A stretch of 64,000 nt of DNA, taken from the NCBI GenBank assembly GCA_900708905.1, contig CAADRB010000029.1:1086978-1150977 (forward strand). Direction: 5' to 3'. Each line of letters starts with the position of its first letter. Position 1 is the first letter of the stretch. Positions 39,401-52,950 of this stretch are shown in pieces. A program made the position numbers and the translations under genes. The notes under the pieces are model-generated. The model worked only from the letters and a program-made list of their open reading frames with translations. It was not told the origin of the DNA and made no database searches. The DNA is from Hymenolepis diminuta (taxonomy: Eukaryota > Platyhelminthes > Cestoda > Cyclophyllidea > Hymenolepididae).

Positions 39401-42400
39401 ACTGAAATAGCTCTCAAAATTCTTTTTTTTTTTGAAACCTGTTTTCAATTTATATTCTTAACTAAACAAGATATGCATGAAGTAAATCTAATTTCTCTCA
39501 ATAGTCTTCGGATCTTTTGATATCGTTCAAGCTCAGCACTTATGTTGCGTAAAAATATGGCATTTTTGAGTCTCCATAGCTAAATTATTTGCATTGCATC
39601 ATTATTGACAGCTTTTATTATATCGAACTTCCGTCCGTATTTTGTAGGAAGAGTTGGAACAAATTTGTGAAGCTGATGAAGAGCCTCTGAAAGCCTCTGC
39701 CTCAGGTTCAAAACGTCCGCCGCCGCCGCCACTCCCGTCGCCAACCGCCAAACGTGCGCCTTCTCCGCCGCCCACTAAAAGGCGCACTCTAACTGCGTCG
39801 TCGCCAACGTCTCCACAGCGTACTCTCACTGTGGCTGATAGAAAACGAATGGCAGCGGCGGCTGCTCAACAAGAAGCCACAGCAAAATCTGCTGCTGTGA
39901 CAACTCGTAACTCAACTGCTGTGGCACATACTCCAAAATCTACACCTCCTGTAAGCTGGAATTTGTATAGCATTCGTCTGTTTATTTAGAAACTTATTCA
40001 TATTCAATAGATATATAGCTTCAAGGTGATGATTTTATTGAAAGGGTGGGGTGTTCGGCCATGGGTTCTAGAATTATATTTTTTACTATTGCGAGATTGC
40101 CTACCTTTCCAAGTGCGTTGAAACTTCTTTGAAGAGATGTGTTTTTGTAAGGGCAGTTGAATAACACTCAATAGAAGTATTGCATTTAAATTAGCAGATT
40201 TTTAGTGGGAATAACAGCACTTCAATTTACAAACGCGCACTAATTTAAATATGTTCTGAAATGTGAAGAAGAGAATAAATTGGTCATGAGATACTTAGGG
40301 GACGGTAATGAATCGATATTGTGAAATATCTTGTTGCAGCAGGAGGTTAATGGAGGTTCGTTATTGTTTTTCCAAGACTCATTTTGGTTAGAGAAATTCA
40401 TATTCAGGCATACTTTTGTTGGCTGGTGATCGTGATCGCTAAATGGGTGTATTATTATATAAGATAAACAGCAAACAAATTTTATAGAATACAAAACGGA
40501 GAGAGGGTGTTAAAACGAATCAAGTAATAAAGTCTGGGCATCTTAGTTTTGAATAGTCAAAATAATGAATTGTCCTTGATTGTAATAATGGTGGTATAAT
40601 TCACTTTGTAATATTCAATTTTCATGACTTTACTTCCCGCCATTCAGAGCTTGTTGACCGGTTGACTTAGTTCCACTGTTGATCATTTCACTTAAGTTTA
40701 TTCATTTTTGTTACAACCAATGGGAAGTTAATGCAACTAGCATGGATTATTTTAACGTAGCAGCGTTTATTCACGGATTTGGGTATATTATTTCAGACAC
40801 GTACGTTAATTATCAAACGCTTCATCAGTTGCAGCAGGTTACCTAATTGTATTAGCTAAGTTATTTTTCAAAAGAGAATACCAAGTTGTGAATAGATAAA
40901 GTATATTGTAAACTTACGATTAAAGCTCAAGATATTGAGAGATGAGAAAGATTTTAACAAAGGGAAGGAGAAGGAGGACTTGAAACACACAAAGTGACCG
41001 GTGGGGTCTTGTGTATCAACGTGTGCTGGAGGGGAAGGGGAGCATTCATTTTAAGTTCGTCGTCGGAGCCTCCTTTATAGCCGTTTTCAAGACTCATGGA
41101 GCCACAGTAGCTGAATTGAAATTCAAAGAGTTGTAAGGTGTGGTTGAATTCATCGCTAGATGTGGAAAATATATAAGGGGAGGGGTGAGCATTTCCCTCT
41201 GTACACATTCCGACCTGATTTGGGAACTAATCGATAATCGCTAATTGACATCTGCTACGTCTAAATATATGTTAAATGCACTCACAACATTTCAATGTGT
41301 ATAAACATTAGGGAGGAAGGGGAATCAGTGACAGCATATCGACGCGAAAATGATATGATGATGAGAACAGGATGAAGCAGATGAATGACGTGTGTTGCAA
41401 GTTGAAATTAATAAACTTAACATTCTACTTAACCTACCATTTTGCAGGCCGATCGTCGAGTTCTGCGTTGTCGCATGTCTGACACCGAGGATGATGAGGA
41501 GGAGCGGGAGGTAGTTAAAAAGAAGAGGACTGCTACTGCCGTTACCACCCGTAATACCGCTCTCTCTCCTTCCATACCGGTAAAGAAGGAACAGATGGAG
41601 CCCGTTTCGTCATCTTCATCTGAAGAGGAATCTTATGAGGAAGAAGAAGCAGCACCTCCCAAAGTGAAAACCTCCACCATAGTAGGAAAAGCAGCTAGTG
41701 CCACTGCTTCTGCAAAGGTGTCTCACACGCCGGCGAAGACATCTGCTATTACTCTCAGAAAACAACGACAGAAAATGGAGAAAAAGAAGAAGCAGGTCGA
41801 GGTAGGCATGAAATAGAATCCGTTTCGGCCTTGTTTAGATCAATTTCTTCAGTAATAACTGAAACAGCTGCACTGAGTCATTTTATTGGACCTTCTAATG
41901 GTTTTAATTATATGACCTACAGAAATAACCATCTTAATTTTACTCTCTTGAATTATTTGTAGCATAATAATGCTTAGTTAGTATATATAAAAATGAGGCT
42001 GACAATTTTGTACAAATTGTACGTTTTTAATTTCTTGGTAGTGGGGATTAATTCCCCCGGAATTATATTTGTCTAAGTCGACCCATAGCCTTTGTTATAT
42101 GCGTTTGCGTTTTGTGAAGCTGTTTTTTCGCATAAGCGAGACTTCGTTTGTTTAGATAAGATAAGATCACTTGAAAAGTAGAAAAAAACGTCGGTGATTG
42201 TTTGATGTAGATCGAGTTTTATCGATAAAATTAATTGCGGTTTAATGAAGGGCCATTAAATTTTGGGGACAAGATCTTTGTGCATAATATGGAAGTTGGG
42301 TCAGCAATTAAATGCATATTTTAGCGCTTTACATAGTTAGATTTTAAATTGGAATGTTTTTTTTTTATCTTTTAGATGGGGCCTGCCAGAACAGCCGTAA

Positions 42401-45400
42401 AAACCTCTGCACTTTCCCTCCAAAATGGCTCGAAATCGGACAGAGTTTCGGATGCTCAGTCTAGGTGGGTTTCATGTCCTATTTGCCTTTAACTGATAGT
42501 AATAGTATCTAGCTTCCCCTCAATGTTGCATGGAAAATCATAATTTAGTGATTTTATTGATATTTAAGCTGTCACCTAAAAGATAAATACGTGAATAACA
42601 CCTGTACATCGAATAAAAATTTTATGGTTTGTATTTTGACTCTCTGAGGAGTCAGTCACCCAATTTAATCGATTCATTAATTAGCTCTAAACATCAGACA
42701 TGAACTGTCACTAGGTAACCCAAAAGGGGGAAGGTTCGATTCATGAAATTTTGACTTTAGAATATTTGAACATAACATTAGTTGCCTGTACCTAATTCAA
42801 AAAATGGATAACTCGATGTGTCAGTTATTTAAATGGGGTAAGACTCGATGTGTTGTCTTAATTATATATTTCTACTAAGTTTCCTATGATTCATCTCCTG
42901 CTGGTATATATTCTGTACTTAATTCTAAAATTTGCCATTTTTGCTTTGCTATTGGTTATAAAAAGGTTAAGTTGTTATGACGATCGAGTAGTATCAACAA
43001 GACCAGGAAGATGACAAGATTTCTGAACACAATCGGACTACTTTTAACTATGAAATATAAATTTACAAAAAATGTTTAACCATTCAGAAATGAATGACAT
43101 ATCACGGTAGTATTGAAAATGGTTGGAACGACAATGTGGGATCGAGATCAGTATTTATAAGATCAGATCAGGATTGGATACCACAGCTACTTATAGGTGA
43201 AACCTAGCCCCTTTTATTACAGGCATCACATTGGGGTAATTCAGGCTGTTTAGGCCTCTCAGGGTAGATGAATCAAGGAAAGAATAGACAATTTCAAGCC
43301 CGACCACTTGATAAAGTGCTTATATTTTAGTCAATAAGGCGAATGCTAATCACAAGTCCTAGTAATCTCATGTGCGTGTATGTCTTGATGACGTCAATGT
43401 GGGTTAAAAGTCTTTTAAGGCATTTATATTGTCATAAAACTGGGGCAAACCTTAGATGATACAGTAAAGCCTAAGTGATTTTTGTGGAGCCAAACTATTC
43501 TATAAGTTGACTATGAAAGTGGGAAGAGACAATTTCATTAATTACTTCATTTTCCGCTATATCGTCTTGACGGTTACGTACTTGTTTTTTGTTGAATGAT
43601 TATGTTTTCCTAATTCTTCCTATCTGACAAAATCTCTTGTTAAAATTTTTTTCAAAAATATCTGATTATCTAATAGTTTCTGACAAAATTATATTGCTCT
43701 CCTGTTCATGTTCGATTTATATTTGTAAACATAAAAGAATAGTTCATTTTAATCGATTCAAGTGACAACTTGCAATGTCTGCATCTCGTTTGTTTTGTCG
43801 ATAGCCTGGTCTAAATAGATCATATAGATAAGGCAAGTAAATTTGAAAGTGCACAAATTTTATAAGATGTACGAAAGATGAGAACAAAGACCAAGAGGTA
43901 TGAAGTTTACAAACAGTGAGAACCGGCGGTCACTTGCCTCACTTTCACCTAGCTCCACTAAGAGCAATAATGGTCGATGACTATGTAGACTGATCTAGCC
44001 AATGGCCACACTGGGGTCCCATTATTTCACACCGCGTGCAGGGATGTGCTTCGGTTTGATCCAGCAAGGTTGCGAGCCTATTTCTAATTCGCTTGGAGTT
44101 TATAGTACGGTTGAAGTTGCGAAATTTTGGAAATATGAGCAAGTCCATACAGAAGTAGAGGATGGTAGAAAAACAGGCCTATTAATTCGTCGGAATTAAT
44201 AACAACGATTAGTCATCTTATCATTGGATGGGTATCGGGGCGTGCTGTGAATGAACTTTTGTATTACTCTCGTCGAGAAAGCTTCATTGTTAGGGGAAAA
44301 ATATCCCATTCCTGTCACTTTCCTTAAGGATCAAATTCAGGCAGTTGGCTTATCCACGGCACTGGATGTGCACCAATGAACATTGATTTCATAATCTCTG
44401 ACTTTACTACTGCGCTACCAGTCACAGATCTATTTAGTACCTTGATCAATAGGCAAATTCATTTATCCCAAATGGTGGTCATTTTTGTCCCTGTGCTTTG
44501 ATATGATTAACGTCTGCTATCCCCACATAATATTCTCTCTCTGCAAGAGGAAATCAAAGTCCCTCCAGAACTGTTCGACTGCGGTTCTGAAATATTTTTA
44601 ATTTCAGTTTTATAAAATACATTGTCCGTACGCCTTCTCGACCTATCTCTATTTTTTCACACCAAGTTTATCTTTCTAGGTGCCTTATGTGTTCTTCTGC
44701 TATTAGTCTGAAGTATTCGAACTTTTAAATTATAACAACCCTTATGTGTTTCAATATACTCGTGAATTCATATTATTTACTCAAGTTATAATGGTAAGGA
44801 GGGCTTTTGACCCCTGGTTCACTTTTTTCTTCGCTTTCTTTGTTTTAGCACTCAGGGTGAAAAAACTCCAAATGACAAGCCTTCGTCGTCGGTGTCTAAG
44901 CTCGAAAATGTGAGTACTTTGTTCCCTCTCTTTGGTTTGAAAATTTTTATCGGTATAAATAATCTGAATTGTTTTCTTTATTTTTAGCTCCCCAAAACAA
45001 CGACAAATTCAACGTAAGCAGTTCATTGTGAGCTTGGACTAAGTCATACTTGCAAAATTCTAACCCACTTTTCTTTTTTCTATTTTATAGCGAAGGCTCC
45101 TCTGTTAATAAGTCTTCATCCGGTGATAGTGATAAGGTAAGTTTTTCTCACATTTGATAAAATACATTAAATTCATTTCAAAACACGATTTGGGTGGGGG
45201 GATGTATAGTCGTCATGATTGCGCTTATTATTGGGAAGTTAAAAAAGTGAAGTTAGAGCATTCCGATCTTGTAAAATGATACTTCTCCTTAATGTCAGTC
45301 ATTTTAGTGATTAGATTCTCTTGAGATCTACACTCGAAATTGACTCGAAATATTCGAGCCTACAGAATTTGTTTAGAGCTAAATTCAGAATGTGAGTTGC

Positions 45401-46633
45401 ATTGGATGTCGGCCTTTCATTCATGCACATTCTTCACTAAATTCATTTGATCAAAGTGGTCAGCAAACTTTCATACCTAAGCCGTGAGCTGGACATCTAT
45501 CCAATATGTACCTGTCCGTGTTATAGTTGTTCGTCGGAAAGCAATGTGAAATCTGAAAAGCTGCGATATTTAAGACCGGACAGTGATTGTTTCATTCGAA
45601 ACGTTTCTGTCCTGTGTTCCGCTAAATAGATAAATCTACATTAAAGAAAGGGTTGATAACGAGTGATTTCTGTAGAGGGGAGGTATCTTGGAGCCGCTCT
45701 TTTGAGATACGTTCTGCCACCTCTCTTGTGAGCCGGAATTAATCAATGCGCTTAGCCATCCAAATCACAGTATTTGTACTGATGAGCATTTATCTCGTCA
45801 CTGGCGCAATTCACAATTGTGTTAGTTGACGTGCATCGAGAATTCTGCAAGGTTTAACGGTATCACCAATCCCATTCTCAACCTCAGGACAAACCTGGAG
45901 AAATTGTGGACCATGAAAAATCACTGAGGGCAGTTAGCAGCCGCAAATCGCTCACCTAGTTTGTCAGGTTTAACCAACTTCCTTGAACTTTAAATACTCT
46001 CACAAATTCCTTGTGTTTGCATTAAATCTAACTTTTTGTTCTTCCAGAACCTTCCCACAAGCAGACTAATTGCTAAGAAGCTGAGGTATGTTTTCTCCTG
46101 TCGCAAAAAGTAGTCTTTTCATGCCTCTTAGAAACCTATGTAGCTCGCTTTAAATATGCTCCATCCTTTAGGAATTGTCTGCGGTATTTCCTTCCACCAA
46201 TGTGGTCGAGTGAAAAAGAGCGGATTCAATTCATGTCCGACGCTGAATTAGCGGAATTCCCCCTTGATTCCTTCTTTACTCAATACGAGACGGGTTTGAG
46301 AGCTGTGTGTTGATAGACTACACTCCAGCATTTCTTTCTCCATCTTCACTTCAATCTATCTTATTTTCTTGTAGTTGTTGGACACTGTCAAATCCCAAGC
46401 CACGGTCACTAGTGAGACTCTAGACAATCTAAGAATGGATGTTGGGAGGTTACTTGATAGGGTTGCTCCGGTATGTGTCTACCTCTTAAACCGATAGTCT
46501 CCCACTTTCTTCAAGCATCCGGTATTAACTTTCAAATATTTCCTGATTTCAGACTCTGCAAGCCTCTTCGCAACCGCTGGAGAACATGGACACCCTACTG
46601 AAAAATTATCTCGACGACAACGAAGAAAACTAG
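33493..46633 (+). CDS. MORC2: MORC2-type GHKL ATPase with CW zinc finger
   Basis: Twenty-two exons join in frame to 996 residues (human MORC2 has 1032): 33493-33560, 33597-33685, 33720-33788, 33821-33911, 33945-34128, 34168-34400, 34441-34649, 34716-34798, 35473-35749, 35822-36064, 36136-36241, 38461-38572, 39648-39950, 41448-41801, 42376-42464, 44849-44909, 44988-45013, 45091-45136, 46048-46085, 46172-46304, 46375-46470 and 46553-46633. MORC2 is a nuclear ATP-dependent DNA-binding and compaction protein; in mammals it acts with the HUSH silencing complex. The GHKL ATPase has [11 protein letters not shown] (E35, N39), [10 protein letters not shown] (D68), [11 protein letters not shown] and GDSGT. 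Residues matching human disease positions S87 and R252 are unchanged. Coiled-coil arms follow, then a CW finger (about 512-552; CDKCLKWR, DGWQC), a Pro/Ser-rich and acidic low-complexity region, and the conserved C-terminus from NCLRYFLPP onward. No chromo-like domain was found between the last two. Confidence 0.93.
39715..39800 (+). repeat. CCG-rich proline tract in MORC2 exon 13
   Basis: Exon 13 carries a (CCG)n-like run encoding [14 protein letters not shown] and then a second proline cluster SPPPTKRR. It is by far the most GC-rich patch in an otherwise AT-rich window. It lies in the disordered linker after the CW finger, where length differences between worms would be tolerated. Confidence 0.8.
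44323..44424 (-). repeat. tRNA-derived SINE-like copy 4
   Basis: Within MORC2 intron 15, the minus strand reads an A-box-like GGTAGCGCAGTAG, then a B-box-like GAGATTATGAAATCAATG, then TTCATTGGTGCACATCCAGT, matching copies 2 and 3. It is one of the better-preserved copies and lies antisense to the host gene. Confidence 0.55.
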
Positions 46634-49600
46634 ATGCGTGATTGATACATAAAACTAAATTTTTCTACAACTCTCTCCGTCTGTGTGCATTTTATGTATT
46701 AGATAAATTACTTATGTATATAAATCTACACCAATTTTAACGCATAATAATAACGTAAGCCTTTGTTCTGCTTGGGAGTGTTGGGTGAAAACAAGCTTGA
46801 GCTTATGGTAAAAAGAACAGTTTTTCAATTAATTATTTCCCATGACAGGACAAAAATCTGTATGAGTTTTCATTGCAGGGAAGCACTCACACATTTATGA
46901 GGAGAAAGCTAGCTAAAAGGGGCCACACTTCATCCGGACTCCAGTATCAGCAGATCAGCTGCATTTTCATTCGAAGACTAGCTGAAGAGGAACAGACCGA
47001 CAACTTATAAGTACAGCTGATTTATTAAAAGAACTTGACACAAACTGGGACTCAGCAGGGAGAAGCATGCCTAGATTGAGTTAATTTCAAATGACTAATT
47101 CGATTGCCTGTTTGCCAGCCATTTCATTCAGTACCCTAACAAAGAATATAAAATGAACGAGAACAAGGTGAAGTGAGCACATTAAAATTGTATTCGTCAT
47201 ATTTTACAATTACTACAGTCCGGTAAATTGAAATTTGGTGGGAATTACGGGTTTGTGAAATACGCAACTAAAAAGCGATTAGAATTGAGCATGCAACTTA
47301 CTTGCGTATATAGCGGCTACCGTGACAATGAATCCACTGAGCTCATTTGTGAAATGTGCTTGTGCCAATTGGGTAAGAACTTCAGGAGGAAATGCACCAC
47401 CAGTTTCTTCGAGAGTGAACATCGCGTGAGAAAAAGAAAGAGGCTATAGTGACTTAATTGATCACATGGGTTACCGGTGAAGTGGTAGAGACGAAATTTT
47501 ATGGTATTAAATTCGTGAGTTAGCTTTGTTTAAAGGGGAAAATTACAAATTTTTAATTTTTAAATATAAATATTTATAAATGTAAATATGTCTTTATTGT
47601 CAAGCAGAATGCAAATCTAAACAAAGCCTTTATATATTTTAATATCTGTATTTTTACTGAGATAAACAGAACGTTAATTATGCATTGAAATAAAGTCAAC
47701 TCTCTGCCTTTAACTTAATGTTGACTACTTCACTGTTATCTGATTCTTTCGCGATGTTGGCAGTTCGCCGAAGAAAATTTATTTAACCAATACCATATAA
47801 TGGTCAAATCAATGAAAATAGAAATATATACATATGGAACATTCAAAGGATAACGTCCATAGGGAATGAATAATCAATGCTTCATAATTCGAAGGGGACT
47901 GTACAATCACTTTAATTCATGCTAATGCTAACAAGTTCGTGCCAATCATGTGATCATATGACATAGAGTAATGTCCTAACTATGTCTGGATTATTTGATC
48001 TCCTATAATAAGACCAACCATAACTCGCACCAAAATCCGTAACACAAAATGAGAGGGCTTCTTTCAAGATTATATCTAGAGTAAAGAGAGCAAGATTATG
48101 CTAATATGGTCGGGAACTTCTACCTAAACCGATAAAACTATCGCCTAATAATACGGTTTCCCGTATCATCCAATTTGCGCAAACTTATTTTCAATCCAGT
48201 CAAATGTATATAAGATCGTATTGTGTATTGTTGTATTGAATATGAAGGGTAGCACGGAGTTAGCAGCAAAATCACCTCAAATAAGTGCTCCTAGTTTGAG
48301 GAACATAAATATGAAGAATGTCTACTCGAGATAAATAGTCTCCAAGTGTGCTACTAAGTACATCTCCAACTTACATCTTCTAAAAGCTACGTTGGTATCG
48401 GGAGTGAAATCTCAGGATGACTGGAGTTGATGATTATGGATTGGTGTATTTATATTAGGACTGATAACTTTGTAACTTAGAGACTCCAGAATCTGAGCTA
48501 TCACCCTTCTAATTTCTTTCGGTCCACACGCTCCAACAAGATGGAGAAATATAGACGGTTGATTAGAGGACTTTATTGAAAGCAGATAGAAAGTTCAGAT
48601 GGGCTTGAGAGACTTGAGCATTTAGAGACGTGTTGTGGACGGAAGAGTATGTGTACAAAGTGGTTTAATAGGATGATAATCTGGGAATCAAAGAATAAGG
48701 GGCATAAGTTGAGATCTGGCAACAACGATGTTCTCAGCACAACGTGGGGAATTAACCCATATCGATTGATCTAGGGGTCAAGACGTGGTGGCAGACGTTG
48801 TGATGTAGCCATAATATATTTATGCCTAATTTTATACTACAATCCATGCTGCCTGACAAGCCAGACGGATTCACTGTCGAAATACTGCAAACAGGAACAA
48901 ACAAAATTTATTGTTGACTAATTATATTATGCTGGTTTTAAAGGCATACTTTATGGTGTGAATTCACCTATTCGAAGCACCATGGAACTCTAGTAAATTA
49001 CATTCAGCTTTTACAGAATATGTTGAGTGACGTTTCGGTCTTAAATTCCTTTTTACATGCAAATGTTACTGAATCTCATTATGTTAAGAGAATACTGCCA
49101 ACTCATAAGAAAAACTGGACGTGCCGTAAAGGCTGTACTACAAACTCTGTCTTTCCAATCAAGTAATTTAACGCTCTATATTGGCGTTATACGCTGAGTA
49201 GATGAGTCATTTATATCAATTTTCTACGCGATGTTAAAGTGCACTGCAGTGTCCAGTTGTCATATTTCTCATCATGAAAGTCAAACACATTGGTTTTAAC
49301 ATAGTTGCCGGTTTGGTTATTAATCATAGCTTAAACGAACTATGCACTGAAACAAACCTGAAATTTTACGACGTTTTTGAGTACAGTAACTCTAAACCCC
49401 AGATAGTAACGCAGGAACAGGCATGAAAAAGCACGTTTCTTTGTCTAGGCCTCAACGCTACTGGTTGTTATATACTGACTCCTTTACATAAATAAATGTC
49501 GGTCATTGAAAGCTCTAAGTGTCGGAATTTGCCTGCACTGGTCACGTGATGTCTTAAGCTGAAGATTCCAGGACATAATAGCGTCATTACTAGAAAATAC

Positions 49601-51708
49601 AACGCATGCATGCTTCAGCTAGCTTCAATTTTGGAACAGATATAACTGTGTTATTACAGAGATAAACTCCCTAAGAGGAACTGCAGCAAACTGTTGGAAC
49701 TAATGAACTAGACTTTGATTTTAGTAACTAACACCAGTGACAACCGTTGTGAAGCAGAACAGCAAGGACTGGTTAGACCAAAAGGTATTGGACAAACCAC
49801 GATGAGGATTCAAGCAAGAGAGAGATGAGGAACAGAGTGGATGAGAGGGAAGAGTGGAAGTTGGTCAATGACAAGCGAATGCCTAAGTGCGTATTGAATG
49901 TGATTTTGTGGAAATGCAAAAACAATATACATGAGTCACTTGGCAAAGACATGCATGAGGACGAGTGTAGGTGCACTTTTAATGAAACGGAACGGTTATA
50001 AAAAGGGGGGAATCGATAGACGCGTTTGAACATGATAGATAGGGATTTTGAGTCATAGGGACGTAAAGGCATCGCTGCTGCTACGTGGACGAAAAACCGA
50101 AGTATTTTCATTGAAAGTGCTAGCAAAGAATAATTTTAGAAAATGCATAGAGAGTCATCCTTCAGGACTAAGAATCTTTATGATGGCTAACAGAAAATAG
50201 CAGCCTATCTATATCATACGACCTAGGATTACGAGAATACCGAAGTGTTTTAAAAAATAACTATGAAACTGCACGAGAGAAAGAGATAGGAATGAAAATT
50301 GATACTGTTAGAGGGAGCAAAGGGTACATGTAATGTGTAGGAAAGTTGGAATGTACCATGCAGGTCAGGTTAATGACAGAGGGTTCAACAACTAGATGGG
50401 TAACCAGTTGTAGGAGGTGTTGTCTAAAAAGAACTTATTACAGAACGTGTTATAGGTAAGGGTAGACAGAATGAAAGGACATAAGGGTCTATGAAAGTAG
50501 TAAGAATGGAAAGGTGAACCACAAAAAATCCCAGTCCCAGCCTCTTATTGGTCCATTGTTCGCTCATATAGATCTGCGTGTTGACGGATGCTTCTCTATA
50601 GGACTGGTGGGTTATTAAATCAGTAACAAAGAGCTTGGTCACTTACAGAAATAATAATAATTAGTGATATAACGATTAGGAGGTGAAGTGCGTGAGTTGA
50701 AACATGGTCTGAGAGTACTTGTGGGACTTAATCTCTTCAGTCGACAGTAGACTTTGCCACATATCGTGACGTAAAGGAAAGTAACTACTCCATAATTAAG
50801 ATATTTGAGAGAAGGGATTAATTACTTGTAGTTTTCAGGAAGGTCCTAAGATAAGAAATATTCAGTTTTCTTAGGCTATCTACATCTAAAGAACGTAGTT
50901 AACGAAAATTTCGGCAAAAATCGACTTCCTAGATCAACGGTTACCTCGTAAATATTACCATTCATCTAGTGGATATGATTTATTTGTTAACCATAAAAGA
51001 TTTTATTTGTATTTTTTAATCACGAGGGTGCTTGAAAAAAGCAAATAAGATTGGGGCACAATTCCGCCCTTAGAGTTTTATGTGAGTAGAGTTTAAGGGT
51101 AATTAATTGTCCTTCTTTTGTTCCTCTATTGTAGAAGTTTAATTAATTAAATAGCAATAATGGTATAACAGCATCCAGTCACATCTATAATCCAGGTTGC
51201 CCACTATGGCTGGGTTAGTTCAGGCCCACGGAAATACGTTTAACTAAAGGAAAGCCTTGTTTCATCATTTAATGAATAAATTATTCCGCTTATAGGACAT
51301 TGATTGAATTTCTTATCGCTTATCCCTTAGAGTAACCCAATTAACAGCTCCGTAGCTAAGAAAATTTGGGTGGCACCACCGCCCAGCCTTTTAGCTTTGG
51401 ATACTTCCAGGCGTACGAGGTTTCTTCAACTCGGGAATAAGAGAGGGGACTTCTGAAGGGCGCAAATAGGAAAATGCACATAAATGCAAATCTTCATGCA
51501 TAAAATCTAGCATTCATCGTAACTTTCAACCATTTGCCATCAAAAACTAAGATTTCTCAGAAAACACGCACTCAAAATACCTCAATACAGTACAAAGAGG
51601 AACTAATAAGTATGCACAACAACGAAAGAGTGTCATAAAAAGCTGTACATTAAATAAATCTGTGTATTTGTGAGATGAGAAACCGATTATACAGGGCACG
51701 TGAGGCAT
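46634..51708. other. Gene-poor DNA between MORC2 and mariner
   Basis: The MORC2 3' UTR begins here. Beyond it, open frames such as 47228-47449 (plus), 50126-49773 and 50642-50424 (minus) resemble nothing I know and lack splice or start support. The region from about 49.7 to 50.6 kb is purine-rich on the plus strand and may be old repeat sequence, but no second copy was clearly aligned. Confidence 0.45.
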
Positions 51709-52950
51709 CTGAGGGCACCTTACGCACTTTTAGAAATACAGAAAATGAAACTCTTAATGGTTAAAACTTGCAATTTCTTGTAAAAAACGGATAAACACAA
51801 TATTAACCTGGATTTTCTTCTATGTATCCTCCTTCGACTCTCATCATCCACTCAATTCGAGTCCGAACGCAATTGCAAGCTTTCATCACGTGGACTTTGT
51901 TCATGTCCTCCATTCCTCGGGAGGATTTAGTGTTATGGGGATGCTTATTAACTTCCTTTTCAACCATGCCCCGCTCCACCCCACCCCATGTAATAATTCA
52001 AAGGATTAAGGTCTGGTGAGTAATTAGAAGGCCACAAATTAGGTGAGACATGATGATGAAAATTCTCCAACCCATCCAACCCTGGGTTTTGAGAGGCTTA
52101 TGGGATGGAGCCGAATCCTGTTGGAAGACATAAAGTATTTCTCCATTGACTACGCTGTCTGTGCAAGGTGGCTAAACAAGAACGGTTTGAGGAGTCCCCA
52201 CATAGGCGTCTGCATCTGCATTCACTCTAAGACCCTGCGGAAAAAATTGAGGTGTCATGATGTGCACTTCACTTCTAACAACACCACAAACCATCACTAT
52301 TGCTAGAAACTTCGTGCGCACAACGGTTGGAACTTGAGTAGGATCCGCCAGCACATAGCCATCTATTATTTCTTCGATTGGTTTTTTCGTCCTGGTGGAA
52401 AATTTTTTCGTGGGAGAAAAATCAAAGACACTCCTGTTCTTCTGAGCACTTCAATTTGTTTAAGAGTGGTTTTGCACACTTCTCTTGACCTCGTCTAAGA
52501 ACGTATGATTTGTATTCGAGTTCTTGATGAACCACATTCCTTATTGTTCCCTCGGACACTTGAAGATATTTGGCAAGATGTCGCGCATTGGCTTCCCACG
52601 ATTTTCGTCCATCATGCCATGCCATGCACTCTTCTCACAAACTCAGGTGTTTTGAGTGAGTGAGTGAGCAGAGCACTGACAATGCTCTTTTCTCTTCCTC
52701 ATGGTGGTCAGTTCATCTCCGTTATCTTCGTTCAGTAGCTCCATTCTAACTTTACAAACTAAAGATGTGGCTAGTTGTAGAAATCTTGAAAATTCTAAAC
52801 TCCTGTGTTTCACTCTTATGGGCACTTTAATAGCGTGTATCTTAATTTCCTTACTTACAGTAGTATCTGACACGAAACCCTCTGATACAAAAGATATATT
52901 ATTATTGTTGGGTTAGATTAAATTACAAAAATATAAGTGTCCTCAAATAC
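51709..52950 (-). mobile_element. Inactive mariner-family DNA transposon
   Basis: The minus strand encodes a mariner transposase in pieces: VCKVRMELLNEDNGDE at the N-terminus, a helix-turn-helix part (52625-52422: WEANARHLAKYLQVSEGTIR), the catalytic core (about 52354-52080: VPTVVRTKFLAIVMVCGVV, FFPQGLRVNADAYV, FQQDSAPSH) and the end (NKHPHNTKSS, MEGGYI-like). Weak inverted ends match: TCTGAGGGCACCTTACGCAC at the left and TTTGAGGACACTTATATTTT when the right end is read backwards. The length of 1.24 kb suits mariner. The family needs three acidic catalytic residues: the first (before EK) reads H, the second (QQDSAPSH) is intact, and the third (PLDYY) reads PLNYY. Together with stops and frame changes this shows a dead copy. 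Confidence 0.82.

Noticed and set aside
40954..41208. 84-codon minus-strand frame in MORC2 intron 13
   Set aside because: It lies antisense in an intron, has no recognisable domain, and no splice context.
44002..44199. 65-codon plus-strand frame in MORC2 intron 15
   Set aside because: Considered as a missing MORC2 exon for the chromo-like domain; the sequence does not match that domain and no suitable splice sites flank it.
49773..50126. 117-codon minus-strand frame
   Set aside because: Composition reflects a purine-rich plus strand; no motif, no start context, no partner exons.
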